Shown in pieces: positions 35,701 through 49,481 of a DNA stretch of 64,000 nt. The stretch's first letter is position 1. Every line of letters begins with the position of its first letter. The position numbers were made by a program, and so were the translations under genes. This stretch comes from Hypomesus transpacificus (Eukaryota; Chordata; Actinopteri; Osmeriformes; Osmeridae), in assembly GCF_021917145.1 (NCBI RefSeq), contig NC_061068.1:1896884-1960883 (forward strand), written 5' to 3'. The notes below the pieces were generated by a model. That model made no database searches. It worked only from the letters and a program-made list of their open reading frames with translations, and was not told the DNA's origin.

Positions 35701-38700
35701 GAATCCCCACTACACACCTCTTTCTCTCTCTTTCTCTCTTGCACACACACTCCCTCTTTCTATCTTCTCATTGGCTGGTGGACGGTCGGGCACAAGTTGT
35801 TAATATTTCCATTGAATAAATTAGCACTGCTAAGGCCATAAACCAGTGCCATTGATCATATATTGCACATGTTACTAATATGACCAAGAGAAAACTTCCA
35901 TATCTCAACTGCACACAAAAAAAAACTGCTCAAAGGGAGAGACCTGATTGGATTAACCTAGAGAACCACTGATTGTAATGTGTGTGACATCAAACAGCAT
36001 TATGAACTGAGGAAGCACTCACTATGGACTCTGAGGTAACCAAGATAAAAAAAATGATGGTGGATGCCAAAAGGAAACCCTCATATGATTAAGTGTTTAG
36101 GCGTGTGTTGTGTTTGTGTGCATTTGACTGTGTAAGTGTGAGTGTATAAACTATGTTCTCCTGTTAAGGTTGGAGTCTGACATTGACATAGTGATATACA
36201 GTATGAGTATGATGTCTTAGCCTTATTGATAGATTGTATACAAACACAGAAGAGACAAATAAATCACATCATTCACTTTTTGTCAGGATGTCGTTTCAAT
36301 CATTTTTATCACAACACCTAAATGGGCTCTTGGTTAAAATGGTACTGACTTTACAAACCCCATTATGTCAGATGAAGTAATCAAATCAACAAGACAAGAT
36401 TAGAAGGATAGAAAGGAGATCTTATAGAGAATAAAAGAAGCAGGCCCACAGACACAGAGAGAGTAGGAGTTCTCTGCCTGGAGGCCCTGATCTGAGGCTG
36501 ACACATCAGATTGACAGGACCCGCCGCCATGCAGACACAAAACAAACCCGGAGCCCAATCACGTCTGCTGGCACACAGACCCATGTCGGTACACACACAC
36601 TGTCTAACCTTGAATCACATATAAGGTCGTACCAACCCCCAGTCTGCTGTTTAAGAAGATTCCCAAGACACATTTAGTGTGAGAGAGCAGAAAATACACA
36701 AAGGGAATGAGTTGTGTGCCAAGAAACATTCACTGTGTTTTTGGAGAGCACACGAAGAAAGCAGAGGAGACGACCAGTAATGGCTGACTGTGCTTATTCC
36801 TTTCCACAACTAAACAAGTCATCCTAATTTGCTCCAATTTCCTGCTCTTGAAAGAAAGACTGTCTTTCACTCTCTATGGGTATCTCCATAGGAAGGAAGA
36901 GCTGTAACTAAATACAAAACACTCTGTCAATATCCTTTCACGTTAAAGTGAAATTGTATTAGCACCTAAAATATTTTGTTATTTTTTCAGTCTCTTCATG
37001 CACTATAACTCCTAGCAAGTAGTCTTTTCAATGTGTCTCCCCGTGACCTGGTTTTGTTTTTAGCATCGGCCCAACAGGACCGAGAGTATGAATCATCCTC
37101 TGGTCTATGTTGATCCATGATGAGTTTGTCAGGTTATCAGCTTGTCAGCTTGCATGTTTCACTGCACCCAGCCACCCTAAATTAAACCTTGAACTATGAA
37201 CTTGGGATACAGTAGAGACCTCATAAATGAATCATCGAATACTTTATCAGTCCCTCATAGACATGGGTGAGGCCAACAGGGGTTTGCTTTTGGAACAAAA
37301 AGCTACTGAAGTGTGTCTAATTCGGTCTGTGTTCAGTCACCCTTGGTGTTCAGTGCTGCTCAGGTGAGAAGTGAACGCCTTGGAAAGTGTGTTGTTGTTC
37401 CGGGTGGTTCCCACAGGATCTCCCAGCGTCCCGGTGCTCTGCCCAGCCTTTCCTTTGCAGCCTTTCCACTTGAGAACTTGCTGCTCCTGTTCCTGACAAC
37501 CCTGACACCCTTGAACTCACACCGGAGCTGTGTGTGTCTGTGTGTGTGTCTGTGTCTGTGTGTGTGTGTGTGTCTGTGTGTATCTAGCATGGTCACTAAG
37601 TGAGTGAGACCTCCTGACCTCAAGCTATGCCAGTGTTCCATGGGCCCTGGTCCTGACCAGTGGGACATCATGCCACACTTTCCAAGGCAGGGCTGCCAGA
37701 CGCAGTCGTCATGACAACCCCCTTGAAGCTCGACAGGAGGTGGCTATGTGGAGCGGCTTGTGAAAAGCAAGTCTGACAGTCATTCTTCTTGTCTGCCTCT
37801 TTCTTCTCTGTGCTACCTCGCCGTCCAAGCCCTCTGTCCACCTTACCCCTCTCACATGATTGTTCCTCTCCCTACAGAATACACATCTGTTGTTGTTATA
37901 AAATAGATCTCTTATTGTCATGGATGCTATTTACTAAAGCTTAAAGGATTATCCCTGCTGCTGGTCTAAACAGCTCTGTGACTGTCTGATATGGATTGCT
38001 TTAATGACAGTGATGTTAAACATTGACATAAGTCAGATAAATGATCATTCAGACATCCTATTTTGAAATGGTGCAAGCAGGTGTCAGTGTTCAACCTCTG
38101 GCTGCGGTTGTTCCAAACCTGGAATGTAAATGTCAAACATTAAATAAGATACCATAGATATCCATTTGGATTTGCCAGCGATTTCTCTCTAGACTATCAG
38201 TGTCTTAAACCACCAGAGTGGAAAGGAGAGCGTCATGTTGAATAGTTCACTCTTCATTCTCAATGAAGCAGGGCTCTGCCTCCCTGCCTTTCTGAAAGAG
38301 ATTGGGTTTCCATGGAGACGGGAGGGGACTATCTTCTACATTTCCCACAGCATGAAAGGTTGAAAACACACACCCTCAGATACACACACACGCACGCACA
38401 CACACTCACACACTCACACGCTCACACACACACTTTCACAAACACACAAACTCACACTCATAGTCACGCATGTTGTGCACGAAAACATCAAAATAATAAT
38501 AATAATCATGGAACAAGCGTTATCAATGCATACAGACATGTATGCACAAACAAATACACACACATATACACACAGGCTTATATACACACAACAAACTGGC
38601 CCATATCATATCGCCTTGGCACCGCCCCACCTCGAAAACAAACACACAGACCAGCCCATAAACCAAATAGGAGCTGTGACCATGGCGCTGTGCATGCAGC

Positions 38701-38845
38701 TGTGTCAAATAGCCCCAGAGATGGCAGCTGTGATAAACTGAGTAGCTGTCTTTTCTCCTTATGTCCCTCTCTCTTCCTTGAAATTTGTCCTCTTGAATAC
38801 TCTTCATTGCTATGCAGACAGACAGATTGTTTATATTTACTTCAT

Positions 38846-38917
<72 letters not shown>

Positions 38918-41900
38918 TCCACATCCCTCCCTCTCGGTGTGTACTGCTCCTCCACACCCGGCCAAGGCAGTGTGTTAGGGATGTGAGCAGGTGACTGGGC
39001 TCTGACGAGGACCATTCATCTAACTCAATGAATCCCACCTCGGCTCCTCTGTCTCTCAATTATTCATGCATCTCATATGAGGAGGAGAATCCAGACTCAG
39101 CTTCTATATTTAAACCCTGGCCGCGCTTGACAAGTCTTATAAATAGGACCAGCATAGGACCAGTGTGGTGCTTCTGGTGGAGACTGACCCCCATCTGGAA
39201 TTGTGCTTTGTCGGTCAAATACTTACAGGAAGCCCATCCACTTTACCACACAAGAATGGATGGTCCAGCAGCATTCTGTCTGAAACACTGTGTGTGGACT
39301 TTCACACTTAACTTGCTTCCTGGTTGTGCCATGACCATTACTCCTCAACAAACTTCAGAGTGCCATTCTACCCCTGCCATCCTGCTACTCACTTACCTAA
39401 ACACTAGAACAGTGTTCTTGTTGCACCTGAGGGGAATTATAAACATCAAACATCTGCATTTGCTCAGCACGGAAAGACACGCACGCAAGCACAAACACAC
39501 ACACAAACGTTCAAATAACACCAAGCCTCGATGGAAGACAGCTGCAGGTCTTAGCATCATAGAAGTGACAGTTGCTATGGTGACAGTGACAGTAGGCTTT
39601 GGCACAGAAAAGAGAGCGTGTGTGTATCTGTGTGTCTGTGTGTGTGTGAGGGCGGGGAAGGGAATGAACAGGAGGGGGTTCAGAAAAACAAAGTCACAAC
39701 AAACAAAAGAAAGCAGTCTTTGACTGAGGAAGATGTGATGGTTACTCACTCGATTCAGCAATAGGAACAAAACACTGCTTAATCACAGAGAATGTCAGCA
39801 TCCCAGTCTCTCTTTCTCTCTCTTTCTCAAACACCCTTTTAAAGGTGAGTCGCTCGTTACGTCGATGTGAACATCTGTGAGAGTTGAAAGGACAGCCTAA
39901 ATAATACTTGGACCTCAATGCGGTCCAATCTAAAAGTGAGCAGATGCCATCATTTGAGAACTTAATTCTTAGAAAGATCCAGTATGGGGAAGCCCAAACC
40001 CCCAGGCATTCCCTGGCAGTTTCCCTTAATCTCTTTAAGAGCGTAGGAAACAGAGAGACAGATTAGCTTGATGTTGTAACATGGACAGACTTTAAGCAGC
40101 TGCTAGACTGAGAGGAGTGAGCACTGTCACAGTCCGGAACATGCTAGAACTCCAGGCTCTCAGCAGTAACTCCGAAGCTTAACACTGGAACTGGTAGTGC
40201 ATTACCAGTCGAATACAGTCATTACTGGGATAATTAGTGGTTGTCCTATAACCCAGGAGAAGTCAGAGAACATGTCTGACCTACACCTGCACAGCAATTA
40301 CTATGCCAATGAATAACGTTCCAATGGCATGTGTTTGATAGTGTGTGTGTGTGTGTGTGTGTGGGGGGGGTGGGGTGTGTATGGCAGTTCAAGCCTGTGT
40401 GTGTGGGGGGGTGGGGTGTGTATGGCAGTTCAAGCCTGTGTGTGGGGGGGTGGGGTGTGTATGGCAGTTCAAGCCTGTGTGTGGGGGGGTGGGGTGTGTA
40501 TGGCAGTTCAAGCCTGTGTGTGTGGGGGGGGTGGGGTGTGTATGGCAGTTCAAGCCTGTGTGTGTGGGGGGGTGGGGTGTGTATGGCAGTTCAAGCCTGT
40601 GTGTGTGGGGGGGTGGGGTGTGTATGGCAGTTCAAGCCTGTGTGTGTGTGGGGGGGTGGGGTGTGTATGGCAGTTCAAGCCTGTGTGTGTGGGGGGGGTG
40701 GGGTGTGTATGGCAGTTCAAGCCTGTGTGTGTGGGGGGGGTGGGGTGTGTATGGCAGTTCAAGCCTGTGTGTGTGGGGGGGGTGGGGTGTGTATGGCAGT
40801 TCAAGCCTGTGTGTGTGGGGGGGGTGGGGTGTGTATGGCAGTTCAAGCCTGTGTGTGTGGGGGGGTGGGGTGTGTATGGCAGTTCAAGCCTGTGTGTGTG
40901 GGGGGGTGGGGTGTGTATGGCAGTTCAAGCCTGTGTGTGTGGGGGGGTGGGGTGTGTATGGCAGTTCAAGCCTGTGTGTGTGGGGGTGGGGTGTGTATGG
41001 CAGTTCAAGCCTGTGTGTGGGGGGGTGGGGTGTGTATGGCAGTTCAAGCCTGTGTGTGGGGGGGTGGGGTGTGTATGGCAGTTCAAGCCTGTGTGTGTGG
41101 GGGGGTGGGGTGTGTATGGCAGTTCAAGCCTGTGTGTGTGGGGGGGTGGGGTGTGTATGGCAGTTCAAGCCTGTGTGTGTGGGGGGGTGGGGTGTGTATG
41201 GCAGTTCAAGCCTGTGTGTGTGGGGGGGGTGGGGTGTGTATGGCAGTTCAAGCCTGTGTGTGGGGGGGGGTGGGGTGTGTATGGCAGTTCAAGCCTGTGT
41301 GTGGGGGGGGTGGGGTGTGTATGGCAGTTCAAGCCTGTGTGTGTGGGGGGGTGGGGTGTGTATGGCAGTTCAAGCCTGTGTGTGGGGGGGGTGGGGTGTG
41401 TATGGCAGTTCAAGCCTGTGTGTGGGGGGGTGGGGTGTGTATGGCAGTTCAAGCCTGTGTGTGGGGGGGTGGGGTGTGTATGGCAGTTCAAGCCTGTGTG
41501 TGTGGGGGGGTGGGGTGTGTATGGCAGTTCAAGCCTGTGTGTGTGGGGGGGTGGGGTGTGTATGGCAGTTCAAGCCTGTGTGTGTGGGGGGGGTGGGGTG
41601 TGTATGGCAGTTCAAGCCTGTGTGTGTGGGGGGGGGTGGGGTGTGTATGGCAGTTCAAGCCTGTGTGTGTGGGGGGGTGGGGTGTGTATGGCAGTTCAAG
41701 CCTGTGTGTGTGGGGGGGGTGGGGTGTGTATGGCAGTTCAAGCCTGTGTGTGTGGGGGGGTGGGGTGTGTATGGCAGTTCAAGCCTGTGTGTGTGGGGGG
41801 GTGGGGTGTGTATGGCAGTTCAAGCCTGTGTGTGTGGGGGGGGTGGGGTGTGTATGGCAGTTCAAGCCTGTGTGTGTGGGGGGGTGGGGTGTGTATGGCA

Positions 41901-44900
41901 GTTCAAGCCTGTGTGTGGGGGGGTGGGGTGTGTATGGCAGTTCAAGCCTGTGTGTGGGGGGGGTGGGGTGTGTATGGCAGTTCAAGCCTGTGTGTGGGGG
42001 GGTGGGGTGTGTATGGCAGTTCAAGCCTGTGTGTGGGGGGGTGGGGTGTGTATGGCAGTTCAAGCCTGTGTGTGGGGGGGTGGGGTGTGTATGGCAGTTC
42101 AAGCCTGTGTGTGGGGGGGTGGGGTGTGTATGGCAGTTCAAGCCTGTGTGTGGGGGGGTGGGGTGTGTATGGCAGTTCAAGCCTGTGTGTGTGGGGGGTG
42201 GGGTGTGTATGGCAGTTCAAGCCTGTGTGTGTGGGGGGGGTGGGGTGTGTATGGCAGTTCAAGCCTGTGTGTGTGGGGGTGGGGTGTGTATGGCAGTTCA
42301 AGCCTGTGTGTGGGGGGGTGGGGTGTGTATGGCAGTTCAAGCCTGTGTGTGTGGGGGTGGGGTGTGTATGGCAGTTCAAGCCTGTGTGTGTGGGGGGGTG
42401 GGGTGTGTATGGCAGTTCAAGCCTGTGTGTGTGGGGGGGTGGGGTGTGTATGGCAGTTCAAGCCTGTGTGTGGGGGGGGGGTGGGGTGTGTATGGCAGTT
42501 CAAGCCTGTGTGTGTGGGGGGGTGGGGTGTGTATGGCAGTTCAAGCCTGTGTGTGGGGGGGTGGGGTGTGTATGGCAGTTCAAGCCTGTGTGTGGGGGGG
42601 TGGGGTGTGTATGGCAGTTCAAGCCTGTGTGTGTGGGGGGTGGGGTGTGTATGGCAGTTCAAGCCTGTGTGTGGGGGGGGGTGGGGTGTGTATGGCAGTT
42701 CAAGCCTGTGTGTGGGGGGGGTGGGGTGTGTATGGCAGTTCAAGCCTGTGTGTGGGGGGGTGGGGTGTGTATGGCAGTTCAAGCCTGTGTGTGGGGGGGT
42801 GGGGTGTGTATGGCAGTTCAAGCCTGTGTGTGTGGGGGTGGGGTGTGTATGGCAGTTCAAGCCTGTGTGTGTGGGGGGGTGGGGTGTGTATGGCAGTTCA
42901 AGCCTGTGTGTGTGGGGGGGTGGGGTGTGTATGGCAGTTCAAGCCTGTGTGTGTGGGGGGGTGGGGTGTGTATGGCAGTTCAAGCCTGTGTGTGTGTGTG
43001 GGGGGGTGGGGTGTGTATGGCAGTTCAAGCCTGTGTGTGGGGGGGTGGGGTGTGTATGGCAGTTCAAGCCTGTGTGTGGGGGGGTGGGGTGTGTATGGCA
43101 GTTCAAGCCTGTGTGTGGGGGGGTGGGGTGTGTATGGCAGTTCAAGCCTGTGTGTGTGGGGGGGTGGGGTGTGTATGGCAGTTCAAGCCTGTGTGTGGGG
43201 GGGTGGGGTGTGTATGGCAGTTCAAGCCTGTGTGTGGGGGGGGTGGGGTGTGTATGGCAGTTCAAGCCTGTGTGTGGGGGGGTGGGGTGTGTATGGCAGT
43301 TCAAGCCTGTGTGTGGGGGGGGGGTGGGGTGTGTATGGCAGTTCAAGCCTGTGTGTGGGGGGGTGGGGTGTGTATGGCAGTTCAAGCCTGTGTGTGGGGG
43401 GGTGGGGTGTGTATGGCAGTTCAAGCCTGTGTGTGGGGGGGTGGGGTGTGTATGGCAGTTCAAGCCTGTGTGTGTGGGGGGGTGGGGTGTGTATGGCAGT
43501 TCAAGCCTGTGTGTGGGGGGGTGGGGTGTGTATGGCAGTTCAAGCCTGTGTGTGGGGGGGGTGGGGTGTGTATGGCAGTTCAAGCCTGTGTGTGGGGGGG
43601 TGGGGTGTGTATGGCAGTTCAAGCCTGTGTGTGTGGGGGGGTGGGGTGTGTATGGCAGTTCAAGCCTGTGTGTGTGGGGGGGTGGGGTGTGTATGGCAGT
43701 TCAAGCCTGTGTGTGGGGGGGGGTGGGGTGTGTATGGCAGTTCAAGCCTGTGTGTGTGGGGGGGTGGGGTGTGTATGGCAGTTCAAGCCTGTGTGTGGGG
43801 GGGTGGGGTGTGTATGGCAGTTCAAGCCTGTGTGTGTGGGGGGGGTGGGGTGTGTATGGCAGTTCAAGCCTGTGTGTGTGGGGGGGTGGGGTGTGTATGG
43901 CAGTTCAAGCCTGTGTGTGGGGGGGGTGGGGTGTGTATGGCAGTTCAAGCCTGTGTGTGGGGGGGTGGGGTGTGTATGGCAGTTCAAGCCTGTGTGTGTG
44001 TGGGGGGGGTGGGGTGTGTATGGCAGTTCAAGCCTGTGTGTGGGGGGGGGTGGGGTGTGTATGGCAGTTCAAGCCTGTGTGTGGGGGGGTGGGGTGTGTA
44101 TGGCAGTTCAAGCCTGTGTGTGTGGGGGTGGGGTGTGTATGGCAGTTCAAGCCTGTGTGTGTGGGGGTGGGGTGTGTATGGCAGTTCAAGCCTGTGTGTG
44201 GGGGGGTGGGGTGTGTATGGCAGTTCAAGCCTGTGTGTGGGGGGGTGGGGTGTGTATGGCAGTTCAAGCCTGTGTGTGGGGGGGTGGGGTGTGTATGGCA
44301 GTTCAAGCCTGTGTGTGTGGGGGTGGGGTGTGTATAGCAGTTCAAGCCTGTGTGTGTGGGGGGTGGGGTGTGTATGGCAGTTCAAGCCTGTGTGTGGGGG
44401 GGGGTGGGGTGTGTATGGCAGTTCAAGCCTGTGTGTGGGGGGGTGGGGTGTGTATGGCAGTTCAAGCCTGTGTGTGGGGGGGGGTGGGGTGTGTATGGCA
44501 GTTCAAGCCTGTGTGTGGGGGGGTGGGGTGTGTATGGCAGTTCAAGCCTGTGTGTGTGGGGGGGGGGTGGGGTGTGTATGGCAGTTCAAGCCTGTGTGTG
44601 TGGGGGGGGGGTGGGGTGTGTATGGCAGTTCAAGCCTGTGTGTGTGGGGGGGTGGGGTGTGTATGGCAGTTCAAGCCTGTGTGTGGCCCACAGGAAGGGT
44701 GCTGCAGACAAGGTGAAAGTCCTCTAGCGCCAACGGTCAAGTGCCCTCTCGGTTCTCTCTCAATCAGGCGTTGACTTGATTAATGTTTCTCTCCTCCTAT
44801 TCTATTTTGGTACACTAGGCCTTCACACTTTCGTCAAGGTCATTCATACACCTAACCAATCCTTCCACCGGACAGCAGTCCCCCAGTGAAGGAGGCTGTG

Positions 44901-45243
44901 ACACCCCGGGGAGAGCGGCTCAACTCCTTGCCCTGTGAGGTCTGATTGGTAGCTGCCGCTAGATTCCGTGTGTCTATTCAGTGTTTAGACTGCTGCTGTC
45001 TTGTAGAGGGGCCCTCATCACAGTCATCACAGTCATGGTGACATGGCCCTTCTGGAGGGCTGAGGAGGTGGGAGCCCTCAGGGCCAAGCAGCTTTAAACT
45101 AGGGGCATGTATCCCCCCCCCCCCCTCCCCCTCTATCCATCACATACCGGTTCACTGAGAGGAAGTTCCTCAATATGTCATACCAAAGAGACACACACAC
45201 CACACACACACACACACCACACACACACCACACACACACCACA

Positions 45244-45274
<31 letters not shown>

Positions 45275-48200
45275 CACCACACACACACTACACGCACACT
45301 CATTATCCTTCCTATGTTGCCTGTTCTCAAGAAATATTTTTTTCATGCGCTGCTGTCACTTCATCCACAGATATTCTTGTCAGGAGTTGGGAAGAACCTC
45401 ACTGGTAAATGAAACTTGGTCCATTGTTATACAGTGAGCAGGACTGACTTTGATCAACACTCGTTCTCAGATTAGCCTTCACTGATCTGGGATAACGAGA
45501 ACAAGAGAAGAAAAGTTTCTTTAGAGCATGCTAATTCATCCTGGTTCATTGCCACTGAAGATTATTTGCAGGGAGGTAAGAAATACAATTTGAACTCTAA
45601 ATCACCCTAGGTAAGTCTATCCACTTGTCTGAATTACACTGACTATCAACAAGTCGTTCAGTATCTCTAGGTAAAAGCATAATATTTATTCCACATCAGA
45701 CTATAGACTTGGTAGAAAGGTAAACTTCAATTAAGTCCTCTTTAGTCACCCTGAAAAATACGTGATGGAGGAATTGGCCATGGCCAAAAATACAAGGAAA
45801 TCTTCTGTCCCTTTCTGTTCATTTGAATGTGAGAAATGTGTTCCTGAATTTTTCCACTGGCAAGGAAAATGAAAGAACATGCAATGCAATGAAAACATCA
45901 GTGTTCTGAGGCTGGGCTTGAGGTGTTCCTGTGCGTGGATGGTTTGGAAGCTGTAATTCATATTACAGATGGACTTTACACCTCAAACTGCTCATTCAGT
46001 AGTGGCATCACCCTGGAAACAGATGTCAAACTCCATGGCAACTGCACTTACAACATTGGAGATGCACAAAGATGGAGGCAAGTTGAGCTATGGGAATACT
46101 GTGGAACTGAACAGAGGAACTAGAACCGAATGATCTTTTTTCTGACAGTCGATTCATGATCTCTAAATGTGGTTCAAGTCATGACATACATGTATGTTCA
46201 TGGTCATTGTTCAACAATGATAAGAGTACGGGGATATGAAAGAACTGTACACACCTGGACTCTGTCTCTATCTCTATGAACCACTGAATGCATGTGTTCT
46301 TTATTACATTTACATTACATTAGAGTCCTTTATCTATCTCTCGTCTTCTCCTTTCTTTCCTCCTCTCCCTGTGTGTGCCAGGGGGTATGTCGCTCATTGC
46401 CCTGCATGAGAATTCCTAGTTGAACAGTGAACAGGTTAAGTGGCTTGGCTTTAGCTGGGCACGTCTCCTCCTTCCATTCACCCCCCCTGATCCCGTCCTC
46501 TCCCTTTCAGCTCCGCCCCTAACCGCCCCCTAACCTCCCCTAACTGCCCCCCACCCCGTAAACACAAAACCAAAGGACCACAACTCTCAGCTGTTGGTCT
46601 CCTCAACCCACCTACACAACAGGAGCTGAATGCATCATTAGGCTGTGGTCGAATGAGAGCCCGGATAAGGGCAATACAGCAGCTGAACTAGAGTCAAGTA
46701 ATTATCTGTGGAAACCTAGGTTCTTGTTGGGCAGTGGTGTGTGTGCTTTGCTAAATTGCTAATGTTTGCCCTAATGGAGTGAAGATAGCGAAATAAAGGA
46801 GGTCTCGAGAAAGGCAATTCTAGTAACGTGAGAAAGGCAAAGACAATCTGAGGCTGAGAAGGACAAAAAAAGAGTAAACTAGATATTGTAAAAATAATAA
46901 AACATTAATAATAAATAAACCCATAACAATAATCTAAATACTAATATTGAAATAAGGACATGAAATATGAGGACATATATTGTAGAACATTTTGTACTGG
47001 AATGCAAATCCTGTAAACCATCCCCATCCTACACTCACACACACATACACCACAAACACACACACCACAAACACACACACACCCCTGTGGTTTTCAGTGT
47101 CATGCAAGGATAATTGAGGATCTTAGCATATGTGTGAAAGACGAGAGCTATTTTTATACTGGGTGATTTAGCACAGTCACAGGAATCCATTAGCTTAAGG
47201 GATGTTGTTTCACTATTGTAGTGTGTGTGTGTATGTGTGTGTGTGTGCGTGTGTTTGTCTATTTATCTATCTCTCTGTGTGTTTTGGGGTGAAAAAAACA
47301 TTGAGTAAGCAGGTCAAAGGTCAGATTATTGATCAATAATTCATCATTAATCGATAACATTTCAGTGCTACAGTGGCTGATACTCAAGCCTATGTATTGG
47401 ACCTGGACACAGAAGAGCTGGGTTATATGATGACCTGAGAGGAAGAGTCTTAAAGGAAGTTCCAGTGTCAACATGAGACCACCAGGAAACCTCAGAGGTC
47501 ATGTTGCCCTCTTCAGAGATGGGTCTGAGGATCTGATTTCAGGCCTGATTTTAAGGGGACATCAGCACTCACCAGGCAGGCGTGTTGATGGCAAAACGCA
47601 GTGACAGGCGTGTAGAGCCATTGCCACAAAAGCAATCATTGCAAGGGGGTACTCAATCTCTGTCCACAAATGATGCAGGGCTATATCTCTGGCGTCTATC
47701 TCTATCCCACAAAAGGGCAGAGATAGAGACACAGGCAAACGGCCTGGAAACACCATCAGTTAGGACTTTCCTTTTAGACCCTATCAGCTGTAAATTCACT
47801 CTTCAATAGTCCACCATCGGTCTGCTGTGTCCCTCAAAAGATAGCAGTCATCGAGTTCTCACTGCTATATTCTTGAAGGGAACCAAAGTAGATGAAAGGC
47901 TTTAATGCAGGACTGTTTGTTTGTTTGTTTGTTTCTACTTCTACTAGCTTCCTACTGTACGATTCAAGTGTTTTTTCCTTGGAGTCTTAAACATTTATAT
48001 CACTGGGATACTGAAGATAGTCACACAAGTTGGGGTTGATCCCCTATCAAAGGGACTACTCATCCCAAAAAAATCTTCACCTGCTTGACAGATTATAAAT
48101 GATCACATATTTGATTGCTTCTAATTTGCCAGCTGTCAGAGACAATCTGTCGACTCATGGTTGATGTCAGTACAGGCCCTGTGTTGGACTGACTTATGAG

Positions 48201-49448
48201 TCAGTGAAGACAAACAGCTTTAATTTGTCATCTAAAGTACGACATTAGAAAGGCATAATTGTAATTTGTTGCCTTCCCACTGACGCACAATGCCAGTTGA
48301 CAGCACTGTAATTTGCAATTCCCAATGTTTAGATGCAGAAAGGACAGAATGACAGTGCCACTTTTATTCTGCCTAGGTTTGTTTATTTGTTCTGTTAATT
48401 GCTCTGAGCCTATTTTTTCCTTTGCCTACTTAGCCCTTGTGTTACTCAGTACATTTCCCAGATTTCCTTTATTAATTATTTATCTCCCCTTTATTTAGTT
48501 TAATCACAAATAAAACAGGTTCAGGGGTATTAACTGGATGACATTGCCATTATCAATCAGACTGAGCACTGAGCACAATCAGTGGCTCAACCCTCCCCTC
48601 TCTGGATGCACACTAATATAAAGAAATCACCTCCAGTTACGTAGAGCAGTCAAGCCACAAGTCACATCACAGCAGGAAACATAACGTATTTCATAATAAG
48701 ATAGAACCTCTACTCATTCAGTCTACTCATGTCTACAGATTGTCAGTCTACTGTTGTTTATAGTCAATCTACAGCTATCTACAGTGTCTCTAAAGCCAGT
48801 CTATATTCACTGTAATATTTACAGTCAGTCTACTGTGGTCCACAAGCTGTCTACGCACGTCTCTAGTAAGTCTGCATCACATTCTTTGAGGTTTACGGTC
48901 CATCAACAATAACAGAAACAACATGGAGTTTTGTAATCCAAGACCATAGCTTTCCTGCTGTACTATTCTCCTCTGATTCAGGCCTAGAGGTACGGTTCTG
49001 TTAATGTGAGGCTTGTCTGGGTTCGGAGCAGACAGTGATACACTGATATGCCAGCGGTCAGACACAATCTCATTGTGCAGCAAGGCCATAGACCCAAATC
49101 TGATTTGAGGCCGAGGCAGACAGTACTAGGGCTGAGAGAGAATGTGAACTGGAGAGAAGCTTCAAATTGGGCCTGGAGTCTCATGAAGAATAATTAATAT
49201 GACATTTCCCTGACATTTAGTTGAAGGTGTAGTGGAGGAGCCTGAGGAAGGAGAAGAAGGATAGGGTGGAGGTAGAGATAACATGGGGAGAGAAACAGTA
49301 AAGCAAGCACACGGTCATGTACCATATGGTGTACTTACAGGGAATGCCTGTGCAATTGTCTGACATTATGATAGAAAAGTGGTCATATACCATATGTAGA
49401 TGTTTATTTGTATGGCCACAGGCATGGGTTTAGGAAGCACACACTCAT

Positions 49449-49481
<33 letters not shown>

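Noticed and set aside
38312-39059. Frames of 178-231 codons with His/Thr or Ser/Leu/Arg-Glu runs
   Set aside because: They run through CA and CT microsatellites and have no similarity to known protein families.
40550-44385. Reverse-strand frames rich in NCHTHPTPP
   Set aside because: Same minisatellite read backwards; the TGA in the reverse unit breaks them whenever the phase shifts.
40329-44774. Three forward reading frames of 1,330-1,481 codons
   Set aside because: They translate a noncoding minisatellite in all phases equally; the frames read through unit-length changes with no bias and the region lies in a kcnb1 intron.
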